Positions 10,021 through 18,548 of a stretch of 64,000 nucleotides of DNA are shown here, one piece after another. The translations under genes were made by a program, and so were the position numbers. Source of the stretch: Silvimonas terrae (GTDB lineage: Bacteria; Pseudomonadota; Gammaproteobacteria; Burkholderiales; Chitinibacteraceae); contig NZ_JACHHN010000003.1 in NCBI RefSeq assembly GCF_014202765.1, positions 496,001 through 560,000 on the forward strand, in the 5' to 3' direction. Each line of letters begins with the position of its first letter. The stretch's first letter is position 1. The notes under the pieces were generated by a model that saw only the letters and a program-made list of their open reading frames with translations, ran no database searches and had not been told where the DNA came from.

Positions 10021-10281
10021 GCGCCGTGTGCCAGTCGGAAAGGCCAATCCGTCAATATAACAGAATCGACCGGTTAAACATGTTGGAACAGATATGGGGT
10101 TTTTACGGGATTTCCAGTGGGGAGGGAGTTGGCAGGCTTGCTGCCCGCCGCTCGCGGGGTGGGTGCGCTGGGGTGCTGGTGCTTACTTGGCGTTGGGCTG
10201 AGCGCCGCCTTTCGCTGCGGCTGACATCCTGTCGCGCCGGATCTTTGCGAGTATGAGGTGCATGAGTTCTGATGACTCGTA

Positions 10282-10325
10282 ATTCCCGCGGAGGCGGGAA
10301 TCCAGTACGGCCCCCGCAGGGGGCC
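10282..10325. repeat. dRS3-like inverted repeat followed by a GC hairpin
   Basis: Positions 10282-10301 read ATTCCC, eight bases, GGGAAT. This is the exact layout of the Neisseria dRS3 repeat (ATTCCC-N8-GGGAAT). Within it TTCCCGC and GCGGGAA form a 7-base stem with a 4-base loop. Just downstream GGCCCCC-GCA-GGGGGCC (10309-10325) forms a second hairpin. Similar elements are scattered in many betaproteobacterial genomes, and only one copy is seen in this window. Confidence 0.65.
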
Positions 10326-10410
10326 TTTGCTGGCTTAAGCAAGAAAACCTTGAACACCTGTTAGCGCCTGATGGCGCGGTTGTTTTACATACCGGCGGTG
10401 GCCGGAGCAC

Positions 10411-10444
10411 GTTACTTTTCTTTGCTTCGCCAAAGAAAAGTAAC
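10411..10444. repeat. Long perfect inverted repeat (14-base arms)
   Basis: GTTACTTTTCTTTG at 10411-10424 pairs perfectly with CAAAGAAAAGTAAC at 10431-10444 around the loop CTTCGC. It is followed by a further AAAGAAAAGCGAC-like partial copy of the right arm. I have the impression of similar sequences in other proteobacterial intergenic regions, so it is probably part of a dispersed repeat. A T-run is lacking, so it is not a standard terminator. Confidence 0.6.
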
Positions 10445-10698
10445 CAAAAGAAAAGCGACCCCCGGACTTTTTCGCTCCGCAATTCCACCTCGGCGGCCCC
10501 CTTGCGCCGGATTCCAGCTGAGACACAGAGACACAGGTATGCTCAATCGGGTAAATCAGAGAAGTGGCGGCCATACCTTACCGGCCACGCCTTGGGTTGC
10601 AGGCGCTCAGCACACACCCCCGTACCAACCCCTCCCACGCCGCTCCTGGCAATTTGATAAACTACACACTTCCTCCCGATACAGTTACTTGCAATAGC

Positions 10699-11916
10699 AT
10701 GCAAAACAGCCTGAGCACACCGGCCAGCACGGCCGCTCCCAGCGAACAGGGCACGGCCTTCAAAGTGTTGGGCGCGATCAGTTTTTCGCATTTGCTCAAC
10801 GACATGATCCAGTCGCTGATCCTCGCCATCTATCCCATTCTCAAGGGCGGTTTCAACCTCTCGTTTGCGCAGATTGGCCTGATCACCCTCACCTACCAGA
10901 TCACCGCCTCACTGCTGCAACCGCTGGTAGGTTTGTACACTGACAAAAAACCCCAGCCGTATTCCCTGCCCATTGGCATGGGTTTTACCTTGAGCGGGCT
11001 GTTACTGCTGTCGGTTGCTCCCAATTTCGCCATTTTGCTGGTGGCTGCTGCACTGGTCGGTACCGGTTCGTCGATCTTTCATCCGGAATCCAGCCGCGTG
11101 GCGCGCATGGCGTCGGGTGGGCGGCATGGCCTGGCGCAGTCGTTGTTCCAGGTGGGTGGCAACCTGGGTTCATCGCTCGGCCCCTTGCTGGCGGCAGCGA
11201 TCATTGTGCCGTTCGGCCAGCCCAGCATTGCCTGGTTCTCGGTCGCGGCCTTGCTGGCGATTGCGGTGCTGGTCAAGGTCAGTGGCTGGTACAAGGCGCA
11301 CCACCTGGGCGCGCGTGGCAAGGGTGGGCGCAAGATGGTGCATAACCTGAGCCGTCGCCAGGTGGGCTGGTCCATCAGCATCTTGCTGCTGCTGATTTTC
11401 TCCAAGTATTTCTACATGGCCAGCATTGGTAGTTACTTCACCTTCTACCTGATGCATAAATTCAACCTGACGGTGCAGGCCGCGCAGGTCCATCTGTTTA
11501 TTTTCCTGTTTGCCGTGGCAGCCGGGACGGTGATTGGCGGCCCGGTGGGTGACCGTATCGGCCGCAAATATGTGATCTGGGCATCGATCCTGGGTGTAGC
11601 GCCGTTTACGTTGATGCTGCCCTACGCCAACCTGTTCTGGACCGGTGTGCTGACCGCCATCATCGGCGTGATTCTGGCGTCCGCGTTCTCCGCCATTCTG
11701 GTGTACGCGCAAGAACTGATCCCCGGCAAGGTGGGCATGGTCTCCGGGCTGTTCTTTGGCTTTGCCTTTGGCATGGGCGGGATCGGCGCGGCCGTGCTGG
11801 GCACGCTGGCCGACCATACCAGCATTGAATATGTGTACCAGGTGTGCGCTTTTCTGCCCTTGATTGGCTTGTTGACTGCGTTCCTGCCTAATCTGGAACA
11901 ACCCGCAAAACAATAA
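10699..11916 (+). CDS. fsr: MFS efflux transporter, fosmidomycin-resistance (Fsr) type
   Basis: A 405-residue twelve-helix MFS protein. The opening FKVLGAISFSHLLNDMIQSL and the segments LVGLYTDKKPQPYSL, GTGSSIFHPESSR and GGRHGLAQSLFQVGGNLGSS are hallmarks of the Fsr family. Members export fosmidomycin and other small toxic molecules across the inner membrane. The ATG at 10699 was chosen over distant upstream starts because the preceding 45 codons show no transporter-like features. A second MFS gene follows 29 bases downstream, so the two are probably co-transcribed. Confidence 0.88.
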   Translation: MQNSLSTPASTAAPSEQGTAFKVLGAISFSHLLNDMIQSLILAIYPILKGGFNLSFAQIGLITLTYQITASLLQPLVGLYTDKKPQPYSLPIGMGFTLSGLLLLSVAPNFAILLVAAALVGTGSSIFHPESSRVARMASGGRHGLAQSLFQVGGNLGSSLGPLLAAAIIVPFGQPSIAWFSVAALLAIAVLVKVSGWYKAHHLGARGKGGRKMVHNLSRRQVGWSISILLLLIFSKYFYMASIGSYFTFYLMHKFNLTVQAAQVHLFIFLFAVAAGTVIGGPVGDRIGRKYVIWASILGVAPFTLMLPYANLFWTGVLTAIIGVILASAFSAILVYAQELIPGKVGMVSGLFFGFAFGMGGIGAAVLGTLADHTSIEYVYQVCAFLPLIGLLTAFLPNLEQPAKQ

Positions 11917-11945
11917 CTGGCGGCCGCAAGGCTGCCGGACTGAAT

Positions 11946-13316
11946 ATGACACCTCTGGAACTAAGAGCTTCACTCGGCCTGGCCGGGCTATACGCCCTGC
12001 GCATGCTGGGCATGTTTTTGATCTTGCCCGTATTTGCGGTCTACGCCGCCCATTTATCAGGCGGCGACAACCACACGCTGGTGGGTCTGGCCTTTGGTGC
12101 ATACGGCCTGACCCAGGCCGTATTGCAGTTGCCCTTTGGCATGTGGTCTGACCGTATTGGCCGCAAGAAGGTGATTTACTTCGGGCTGGTGATGTTTGCC
12201 ATTGGTAGCCTGGTGTGTGCCAGCGTGACCAGTATCGAAGGCATGATCCTGGGCCGGGCGCTGCAAGGCGCGGGGGCGATTTCTGCTGCCATTACGGCAC
12301 TGCTGGCCGATTTGACCCGTGAAGAAAACCGCACCAAGGCCATGGCCATGATTGGCGGCAGCATTGCCATGACCTTTGCCGTATCCCTGGTGGCCGCGCC
12401 CAAACTGGCAAACTGGATTGGCCTGCCGGGCATCTTCTTGTTGACTGCGGTGCTCACGGTGGCCGCAATCATTGGCGTCTGGCAGATCATCCCCAGCCCG
12501 GCGGTATCGCGCTTTCACTCGGACGCCGAAGCCAGCGCCGCACGCCTGCCCGCCGTGCTCAAACACCCGCAATTGCGCCGGCTGAACTACGGCGTATTTG
12601 CGCTGCATGCGGCGCAGATGGCCATGTTTACCGTGATGCCGTTGCTGCTGGCCAGCCTTGGGCATATTCCGGTGGATAGTCACTGGAAAATCTATCTACC
12701 CGTGGTTATCGTCGGCTTTATTTTCATGGTGCCGGCCGTGATCGTGGCGGAAAAGCGCAACCAGCTCAAAAATGTGTTTCTGCTGGCCATTGCGCTGATG
12801 CTGGTGGCGCAGACCGGTATGGCGCTTTACATGCCCAATCTGACCATGATCTGCATCTGGCTGGGGGTGTACTTCATTGCGTTCAACATTCTGGAAGCTA
12901 CCCAGCCCAGCCTGATCAGCAAGATTGCCCCCACGGCCGCCAAAGGCACTGCCATGGGCGTGTACAACACGTGTCAGTCGCTGGCCATGTTTGTGGGTTC
13001 CGCCGCCGCCGGGCTGTTGTACCAGCATGCCGGCGCAACGCCGGTGTTCTGGTTGTGTGCCGGGCTGATGGCGTTGTGGCTGGTGGTCACGCTGGGTCTG
13101 CAACCACCCTTGCCGGTCAAGACCCAGATGTTCCACATTGGCGAAAACTGGCGTGGCGACGCGGCCGGCCTGACCGCTGATCTATCCGCACTGCAGGGCG
13201 TGAAAGAGGCTGTGGTGCTCACGGATGAACGCGTGGCGCTGTTGAAAGTGCTGCAAAGCGGTTGGGATGAAGCCGGCGTAAAAACCCTGATCGATGCCAC
13301 CCGCAGCGGGGCTTGA
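11946..13316 (+). CDS. MFS transporter with C-terminal soluble domain (YajR-like)
   Basis: A 456-residue MFS exporter: twelve helices fill residues 10-390, with the MFS loop motif GMWSDRIGRKKVI near residue 65. The last 65 residues (after HIGENWRGD) are soluble and resemble the small ferredoxin-like YAM domain of E. coli YajR. The substrate is unknown. In many Betaproteobacteria an MFS gene of this type stands between uvrA and ssb; here the hexuronate locus separates it from ssb. Its TGA stop abuts the stop of the convergent gntR with no space. Confidence 0.82.
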   Translation: MTPLELRASLGLAGLYALRMLGMFLILPVFAVYAAHLSGGDNHTLVGLAFGAYGLTQAVLQLPFGMWSDRIGRKKVIYFGLVMFAIGSLVCASVTSIEGMILGRALQGAGAISAAITALLADLTREENRTKAMAMIGGSIAMTFAVSLVAAPKLANWIGLPGIFLLTAVLTVAAIIGVWQIIPSPAVSRFHSDAEASAARLPAVLKHPQLRRLNYGVFALHAAQMAMFTVMPLLLASLGHIPVDSHWKIYLPVVIVGFIFMVPAVIVAEKRNQLKNVFLLAIALMLVAQTGMALYMPNLTMICIWLGVYFIAFNILEATQPSLISKIAPTAAKGTAMGVYNTCQSLAMFVGSAAAGLLYQHAGATPVFWLCAGLMALWLVVTLGLQPPLPVKTQMFHIGENWRGDAAGLTADLSALQGVKEAVVLTDERVALLKVLQSGWDEAGVKTLIDATRSGA

Positions 13317-14006
13317 TCAGGTCTGGCGGAACAGTTTGTCCAGCACGCGTTCCAGGTGGTACTGCATGGCTGCGCGTGCGCCAACCGGGTCGTGCGCCGC
13401 AATCGCGGCGTGTACGGCCCGGTGTTCCGCCACCACCTGCGGTGCCCACTGTGCCACACCATAGTGGTTTTCCAGTTGCTGAAATAATGGCGAGTAACGC
13501 TTGTTCCACAGCGTCTGCGCCATCTCCTGCAGTACTTCGTTACCCGTCATCTCGGCAATCAGCCAGTGAAAACGCCGGTCACTATCGTGGAACGCCGCGT
13601 TTTCTTCACCCTCGTTCGCCATTTCCTCCAGCAAAAGACCCAGGGCAGCAATTTGCGCCGTCGTAGCGCGTTCTGCAGCCACGGCCGCCAGATCACCCTC
13701 AAACAGAATGCGGGCCTCCAGCAATGCCGTGGCGCTGGTGACATCTGCACCTTGCGCGGCCACCACTGGCTCTTGTGCCGCCAGCACAAATACGCCGGTC
13801 CCGGTGCGAATTTCCACCCACCCGGCGATCTCCAGCGCAATCAGCGCCTCCCGCACGGAAGAGCGCCCCACCCCCAGTTGCTTTGCCAGATCCCGCTCTG
13901 CCGGCAAGGCTTCACCCACCTTGAAGCGGCCATCCTTGATGTACTGGATGATCAGGCTGGAAATTTGCCGATAAAGGCGTTCGACCTTGAGCGTGGGTAA
14001 ATCCAT
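13317..14006 (-). CDS. GntR-family regulator, FadR/FCD type (likely hexuronate repressor)
   Basis: A 229-residue regulator. The N-terminal winged helix contains GEALPAERDLAKQLGVGRSS, the classic GntR DNA-recognition segment, followed by VREALIALEIAGWVEIRTGTG. The C-terminal helical FCD domain (about 90-225) binds an acid ligand through metal-coordinating His and Asp residues. It diverges from uxuA, and UxuR/ExuR-type FCD proteins control hexuronate genes, so it probably represses the uxuAB-porin-transporter operon. The ligand is inferred from context only. Confidence 0.85.
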   Translation of the reverse strand: MDLPTLKVERLYRQISSLIIQYIKDGRFKVGEALPAERDLAKQLGVGRSSVREALIALEIAGWVEIRTGTGVFVLAAQEPVVAAQGADVTSATALLEARILFEGDLAAVAAERATTAQIAALGLLLEEMANEGEENAAFHDSDRRFHWLIAEMTGNEVLQEMAQTLWNKRYSPLFQQLENHYGVAQWAPQVVAEHRAVHAAIAAHDPVGARAAMQYHLERVLDKLFRQT

Positions 14007-14228
14007 ACTAGTTTTCCTGAGATTTTCCTGAAATAAACACGGCTACCTGACGAAATGTGCCGTGCCCCTTGGGGTTATGTCAAAGACCGGCGGTACTGGC
14101 TGAACATTCTTTGCCATACGTCAATCTGCCCACCTTGCGGATCGCCGGTTAGGTGGCAATACTGCAATCACTTTCAGGTGGCCTGACCACCATACCACAT
14201 GACCACAAGCGTGACTGGAGCAATCCCC
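14007..14228. promoter_or_regulatory. gntR-uxuA divergent control region
   Basis: The dyad GGTGG-CCTGA-CCACC lies at 14177-14191. Its core TGGCCTGACCA is close to the FadR-subfamily operator pattern (TNGT-N3-ACNA). Just ahead of gntR, the direct repeat TTTTCCTGA occurs at 14012-14020 and 14023-14031, spaced 11 bases, about one helical turn. Either could bind the GntR protein. GGAG at 14217-14220 is the uxuA ribosome binding site. Confidence 0.5.
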
Positions 14229-15293
14229 ATGAAAATGACCTTCCGCTGGTACGGCGATGCCGACCCCGTCAAGCTCGAATACATCCGGCAGATTCCTGGC
14301 ATGTACGGCATTGTCAGTGCCGTCTACGACGTGCCGGTAGGTGACGTCTGGCCAGTCGCCAACATCATGGCACTCAAACAGAAAATCGAAGCGCAGGGCC
14401 TGAAGTTTGAAGTGATTGAAAGCGTGCCGGTGCATGAAGACATCAAACTGGGCAAGCCGGGTCGCGAGCAACTGGTCGCCAATTACGCCCAGACCCTGAA
14501 AAACCTGGCTCAATGTGGCCTGAAGGTGGTCTGTTACAACTTCATGCCGGTGTTTGACTGGACCCGCACCACGCTGGAAAAAAAGCTGGAAGACGGCTCC
14601 AGCACGCTCGCCTTCGAAGTAGAGACGGTTAACCAGATTGATCCTGCCCAAGGCATCCAGCTACCAGGTTGGGATGCCAGTTACAAACCCGAGGCCCTGA
14701 AAGCCTTGCTGGCCGAATACAACGCCATTGGCGAAGAACAACTGTGGAAGAACCTGGCGTGGTTTCTGGAGCGTGTGATTCCGGTGGCCGAACAAGCCGG
14801 CATCAAAATGGCCATCCACCCGGATGATCCGCCCCGCCCCATCTTTGGCTTGCCGCGTATCGTCAAGAACCGGCAAGACCTGGAACGGCTGCTGGCTATT
14901 GTCGATAGCCCGGCCAACGGGCTGACGCTGTGCTCTGGCTCTCTGGGGGCAGATTGCCACAACGACATCGCCGCCATGGTGCGCGAGTTTGCCGGCCGTG
15001 GCCGCATCCACTTTGCCCATATGCGTAACGTCCGCAATAACGAAGCGGGTGACTTTTACGAAACCAGCCACCGTTCTGCGGACGGCTCGCTGGATATGGC
15101 GGAAATCATGCGCGCGTATTTTGATGCCGGGTTTGAAGGGTATGTACGGCCAGACCATGGCCGCATGATCTGGGGCGAAACCGGCAAACCCGGGTATGGT
15201 TTGTACGATCGTGCGCTGGGTGCGGTTTATCTCAACGGTTTGTGGGAAGGCATTGCCAAAGAAGCCGCTGCCACTCAAGGGAGCGCGCAATGA
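14229..15293 (+). CDS. uxuA: Mannonate dehydratase
   Basis: UxuA dehydrates D-mannonate to 2-keto-3-deoxygluconate in glucuronate catabolism. The 354-residue protein starts [20 protein letters not shown], the family opening, and includes [19 protein letters not shown] and [15 protein letters not shown] with the metal-binding His, Asp and Cys residues. The shorter length matches the Bacillus-type enzymes rather than the 394-residue E. coli form. GGAG lies 8 bases before the ATG. It overlaps the next gene by 4 bases (ATGA). Confidence 0.95.
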   Translation: MKMTFRWYGDADPVKLEYIRQIPGMYGIVSAVYDVPVGDVWPVANIMALKQKIEAQGLKFEVIESVPVHEDIKLGKPGREQLVANYAQTLKNLAQCGLKVVCYNFMPVFDWTRTTLEKKLEDGSSTLAFEVETVNQIDPAQGIQLPGWDASYKPEALKALLAEYNAIGEEQLWKNLAWFLERVIPVAEQAGIKMAIHPDDPPRPIFGLPRIVKNRQDLERLLAIVDSPANGLTLCSGSLGADCHNDIAAMVREFAGRGRIHFAHMRNVRNNEAGDFYETSHRSADGSLDMAEIMRAYFDAGFEGYVRPDHGRMIWGETGKPGYGLYDRALGAVYLNGLWEGIAKEAAATQGSAQ

Positions 15294-16180
15294 ACACAAC
15301 TCATGAGACCGTCCTGCCCTTCATGCCGACCGATCTCGCCGGCCAGGTTGCCGTGGTGACTGGCGCCGGCGGCGTACTGTGCAGCGAACTGGCCAGCGTG
15401 CTGGCCTATGCCGGCATGAAAGTGGCGCTACTTGATCTGAACCCGCAGGCAGCCGAAGCCATCGCGGCCCGTCTGCGCGACGCCGGTTGTGAAGCCATTG
15501 GCATCGGTGCGGATGTATTGCAGCGGGATTCGCTGGAACACGCCGCCGCCCGCATTGAGGCCGAACTGGGGCCCTGCACCTTGCTGCTCAATGGGGCGGG
15601 GGGCAATCACCCCAAGGGCACTACCAGCAAAGAGTGGCTGGAACCAGGCGATCTGGCGGATCCCTCTCTGACCAGTTTTTTTGATCTGGACCCCGCCGGC
15701 ATCGGCTTTGTGTTCAACCTCAATTTCCTGGGTACGCTACTGCCCACCCAGGTGTTTGCCCGGCAGATGTTACAAGCAGATGGTCTGGCGCGGCCCGGCA
15801 GTACCGTCATCAACGTGTCTTCCATGAACGCCTTCTGCCCGCTGACCAAAATACCGGCCTATAGCGCGGCCAAAGCGGCGGTCAGCAATTTCACCCAGTG
15901 GCTGGCGGTGCATTTTTGCAAAACCGGCATTCGGGTGAACGCCATTGCACCGGGGTTCTTCCTGACCGCGCAGAACCACAAGCTCTTGTTCGATGAGACC
16001 AGTGGCGAGCCCACCGCGCGCGCCGGCAAGATTCTGGCGCACACGCCGATGGGGCGGTTTGGCCAATCAGCCGAACTCTCCGGCACGACATTGTGGCTGG
16101 CCAGCCCGGCCGCATCCGGGTTTGTAAATGGCGTGGTCATCCCGGTAGATGGCGGCTTTGCCGCTTACTCCGGCGTCTAG
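15290..16180 (+). CDS. SDR-family D-mannonate oxidoreductase (fructuronate reductase)
   Basis: A 296-residue short-chain dehydrogenase. It has the nucleotide-binding [13 protein letters not shown] motif near residue 25, the [12 protein letters not shown] strand, the catalytic SSMN serine and [11 protein letters not shown] with the Tyr-Lys pair. Translational coupling with uxuA (ATGA) implies the preceding step, D-fructuronate to D-mannonate. This is the same solution as the SDR-type UxuB (YjmF) of Bacillus subtilis, unlike the unrelated long-chain UxuB of E. coli. KduD-like activity on related keto-sugars is the main alternative. Confidence 0.82.
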   Translation: MNTTHETVLPFMPTDLAGQVAVVTGAGGVLCSELASVLAYAGMKVALLDLNPQAAEAIAARLRDAGCEAIGIGADVLQRDSLEHAAARIEAELGPCTLLLNGAGGNHPKGTTSKEWLEPGDLADPSLTSFFDLDPAGIGFVFNLNFLGTLLPTQVFARQMLQADGLARPGSTVINVSSMNAFCPLTKIPAYSAAKAAVSNFTQWLAVHFCKTGIRVNAIAPGFFLTAQNHKLLFDETSGEPTARAGKILAHTPMGRFGQSAELSGTTLWLASPAASGFVNGVVIPVDGGFAAYSGV

Positions 16181-16316
16181 CCCGCCCCGCACACACAAAT
16201 AGATCAGAACATGCCAGCCCCGCCCGCCAACCGGCCGGGGTCAAGGGCAGCTTTACCCCACAGAAACGCACGACCGCGGCTTGCTGACCAACAAAACCCA
16301 TAAGAGGGGGAGTCTC

Positions 16317-17042
16317 ATGCAAGCAAACCATAAAAAACTCGTTCTGGCGGCAACCCTGCTGACTGTGACCGCCGCAGCCCACGCCTTTGATGTGGATGTT
16401 CGTGGCGAATACCGTACCGGTAGCGAAGCCTGGCGTTCACGCATCAAGGTGGGCAACCAATGGCAGAACAATTTTGGCGCCTCCCTTGAAGCCGGCATGT
16501 TCAACGGCAAGGGCTCGCTCAATGAGTTCAAGTCTGACTACAACGAGATCGAAGCCTGGTATCTGTACAAGACCGGCCCTGACTTGACGGTGATTCCTGG
16601 CGGTTTTCTTACCTGGAGTAGCGCCGGTTCCGCCATCAAACCCTATGTGCGCGTGAACTGGAGTTTCGCCCCCACCTGGCGAGCCGATGTGCGCGCCCGT
16701 TATGACCACAACAATTATGACGTGGGCACCAACTGGCATATGCCGGCTGACCAGACGTATTACGGCCGCAATGATCAATGGCAGTTTGATTTCTGGCTGA
16801 CCAAATGGATTGGTGACAAAACCGCCATTGAGTACAACTACGCCTGGAACCGCAAAGACGATAACCAGTTCGTCTACAACAATGGCCGCAACTGGCAGTA
16901 CCTCAACAACCTGAAGGTCAGCTACGCCGTCCAGCCCAACCTGATCCCCTACGCCGAAGTGGGTTATCTGGGCAAAGTGGCCAGCCTCGCTAACGACGAT
17001 AACGAGTGGCGTTTGCGCATCGGCTCGGTATTGCGTTTCTGA
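16317..17042 (+). CDS. Oligogalacturonate-specific porin, KdgM family
   Basis: A 241-residue outer-membrane beta-barrel with a signal peptide at 1-23 ending AAAHAF. The mature protein opens with VDVRGEYRTGSEAW and ends in WRLRIGSVLRF, with the terminal Phe required for barrel assembly. Alternating aromatic and charged residues suggest a 12-stranded channel. KdgM channels pass acidic oligosaccharides such as oligogalacturonates. A GGGGGAG lies upstream of the ATG at 16317. It stands between uxuAB and the ExuT-like transporter, fitting outer-membrane entry of uronate oligomers. Confidence 0.88.
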   Translation: MQANHKKLVLAATLLTVTAAAHAFDVDVRGEYRTGSEAWRSRIKVGNQWQNNFGASLEAGMFNGKGSLNEFKSDYNEIEAWYLYKTGPDLTVIPGGFLTWSSAGSAIKPYVRVNWSFAPTWRADVRARYDHNNYDVGTNWHMPADQTYYGRNDQWQFDFWLTKWIGDKTAIEYNYAWNRKDDNQFVYNNGRNWQYLNNLKVSYAVQPNLIPYAEVGYLGKVASLANDDNEWRLRIGSVLRF

Positions 17043-17058
17043 GTGTGTTTTGCGCTAC

Positions 17059-17084
17059 GCGGCCGGTCTCCCCGGCCGCCTTCC
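17059..17084 (+). terminator. GC hairpin after the KdgM-like porin gene
   Basis: GCGGCCGG (17059-17066) and CCGGCCGC (17072-17079) form a perfect 8-base stem followed by TTCCCCC. With its weak T tract it is more likely a partial stop or RNA-stability hairpin that sets porin versus transporter expression. Confidence 0.55.
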
Positions 17085-17135
17085 CCCATTGCTCTGACAG
17101 CCCCGGTGCGCGTGCTCCGGCGGTGAGGTATTGCC

Positions 17136-18467
17136 ATGAATATGCAAGAGACAAGTTTATCGCGACCGGTCAAAACCGGATTTCGCAACATGCGCTGGAT
17201 GATCATTGTTCTGTTTATTTCCGGGGTGACACTCAATTACATCACCCGCAATTCGCTCGGGATCATGGCGCCGGAACTGAAATCCACGTTCAACATGAGC
17301 AACGAGCAGTACGGCTATATCACCACCGCATTCCAGCTGGCCTACACCCTGGCCCAACCCGTGTGCGGCTGGCTGATTGACTTTATCGGGCTGAAAATCG
17401 GCTTTGCCGTGTGCGCCGTGTTGTGGTCCGTCACCTGTATTTTTCACTCTGGCGCCAGTAGCTGGCTGCATCTGGCCATTCTGCGGTTTTTCATGGGCAC
17501 CACCGAAGCCGCTGCGGCACCGGCCAATACCAAGGTGATGACCGAGTGGTTTCCCAAAAAAGAACGCACGGTGGCCAATGGCTGGGGCGGCGTGGGGTTC
17601 TCTCTCGGCGGCATGCTGGCGCCGCCGCTCATCTATGGCCTGCACTCGGTCTTTGGCTGGCAAGCCGCATTTGTGGTGCCCGGCATGCTGGGCATCCTCT
17701 GGGCGGCAGTCTGGTTCAAGGTCTATGCCCCCCCGCGGGACAGCACGCTGATCAACCCGGCGGAACGCGACTACATCGTGGCCGACCAGGACCCGCCACC
17801 CCCAAAATCGAACATCTCGCTGTGGACCTCGCTGGGCGGGTTGTTGCGGCAAAAGCGCTTCTACGGCATTGGCCTGCCCGCCTTTTTGTCCGAACCGGCG
17901 TGGCAAGCGCTGGGTTTCTGGGTGCCGTTGTATATGGCCCAGGTCCACGGTTTCAAACTCAAAGAGATTGCCATGTTTGCCTGGCTGCCGTTTCTGCTGG
18001 CGGACCTGGGCAGCCTGGCAGGTGGGTATCTCACACCGTGGATCAGCCGCCGCTTCAACCTGTCCCGGATCAACGCCGCCATTGTGACCTCTGCCAGCGG
18101 CGCGGTGGTCATGGTGAGTCTGGTGGCTGCCGCGTTTGTTGACAGCCCTTACGTGGCAGTACTGCTGATTTCCATGGGCGGCCTTGGCCACCAGCTGGTG
18201 TCGAGCATGCTGGGCGTGCTGGTGATGGAAACCACGCCGCTAGCGCAAGTTGCCACCGCCAACGGCCTGCGCGGCTCGTTTGCCTGGATTGCTGCGGCCA
18301 TTTCCACCCTGGTTATTGGTCATGTCACCACTGTCTGGGGCGCGGCCGGCTTCACCGGCGTGTTTGTCTGCCTTGGGCTATTTGACCTGATCGGCGCAGT
18401 CATCATGATCAGCCTCTTGTGGGAGCGCGGGCGTGGCAGCCCGGACTTGATCCCGCACACCGCCTGA
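17136..18467 (+). CDS. MFS hexuronate transporter, ExuT/anion-cation symporter family
   Basis: A 443-residue inner-membrane MFS protein. The opening RWMIIVLFISGVTLNYITRN and FNMSNEQYGYITTAFQLAYT are typical of the anion:cation symporter family (ExuT, GudP, DgoT). Further features are the PANTKVMTEWFPKKERTVANG loop region after helix 4 and an extended central loop. The likely substrate is glucuronate or galacturonate, from the family and from uxuA, the reductase and porin upstream. A role with uronate-containing disaccharides cannot be excluded given the downstream GH31. Confidence 0.87.
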   Translation: MNMQETSLSRPVKTGFRNMRWMIIVLFISGVTLNYITRNSLGIMAPELKSTFNMSNEQYGYITTAFQLAYTLAQPVCGWLIDFIGLKIGFAVCAVLWSVTCIFHSGASSWLHLAILRFFMGTTEAAAAPANTKVMTEWFPKKERTVANGWGGVGFSLGGMLAPPLIYGLHSVFGWQAAFVVPGMLGILWAAVWFKVYAPPRDSTLINPAERDYIVADQDPPPPKSNISLWTSLGGLLRQKRFYGIGLPAFLSEPAWQALGFWVPLYMAQVHGFKLKEIAMFAWLPFLLADLGSLAGGYLTPWISRRFNLSRINAAIVTSASGAVVMVSLVAAAFVDSPYVAVLLISMGGLGHQLVSSMLGVLVMETTPLAQVATANGLRGSFAWIAAAISTLVIGHVTTVWGAAGFTGVFVCLGLFDLIGAVIMISLLWERGRGSPDLIPHTA

Positions 18468-18472
18468 TTGAG

Positions 18473-18501
18473 GGCCAGGCCGCTTGCAAAGCGACCTGGC
18501 C
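18473..18501 (+). terminator. Hairpin after the hexuronate transporter
   Basis: GGCCAGG-c-CGCTT and AAGCG-a-CCTGGCC pair around a 3-base loop with one mismatch. The following T tract is short (GTTTT further on), so termination before the GH31 gene is probably partial. Confidence 0.55.
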
Positions 18502-18548
18502 AACCCGTTTTAACCGCTTAAACTTTTTGTATGTTCAGGTGATCACTC

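Larger units (their letters stand above)
10021..10698. other. 678-base repeat-rich intergenic region between uvrA and fsr
   Basis: No reliable gene is visible. The stretch contains a dRS3-like repeat, a GC-rich hairpin and a long AT-rich hairpin (listed separately). It must also carry the uvrA promoter and the promoter of the MFS operon. The density of inverted repeats suggests a dispersed intergenic repeat rather than decayed coding sequence. Confidence 0.6.

Noticed and set aside
10045-10110. Possible LexA (SOS) box upstream of uvrA
   Set aside because: Only single half-sites (CTGT or ACAG) are present; no CTGT-N8-ACAG pair exists.
10183-10260. Short minus-strand peptide ending GGAQPNAK
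   Set aside because: It lies in a repeat-rich spacer, is under 30 residues, and has no ribosome binding site or terminator.
17157-18191. Minus-strand open frame opposite the ExuT-like gene
   Set aside because: It is antisense of a typical twelve-helix transporter, very rich in His and Gln, without start signals.
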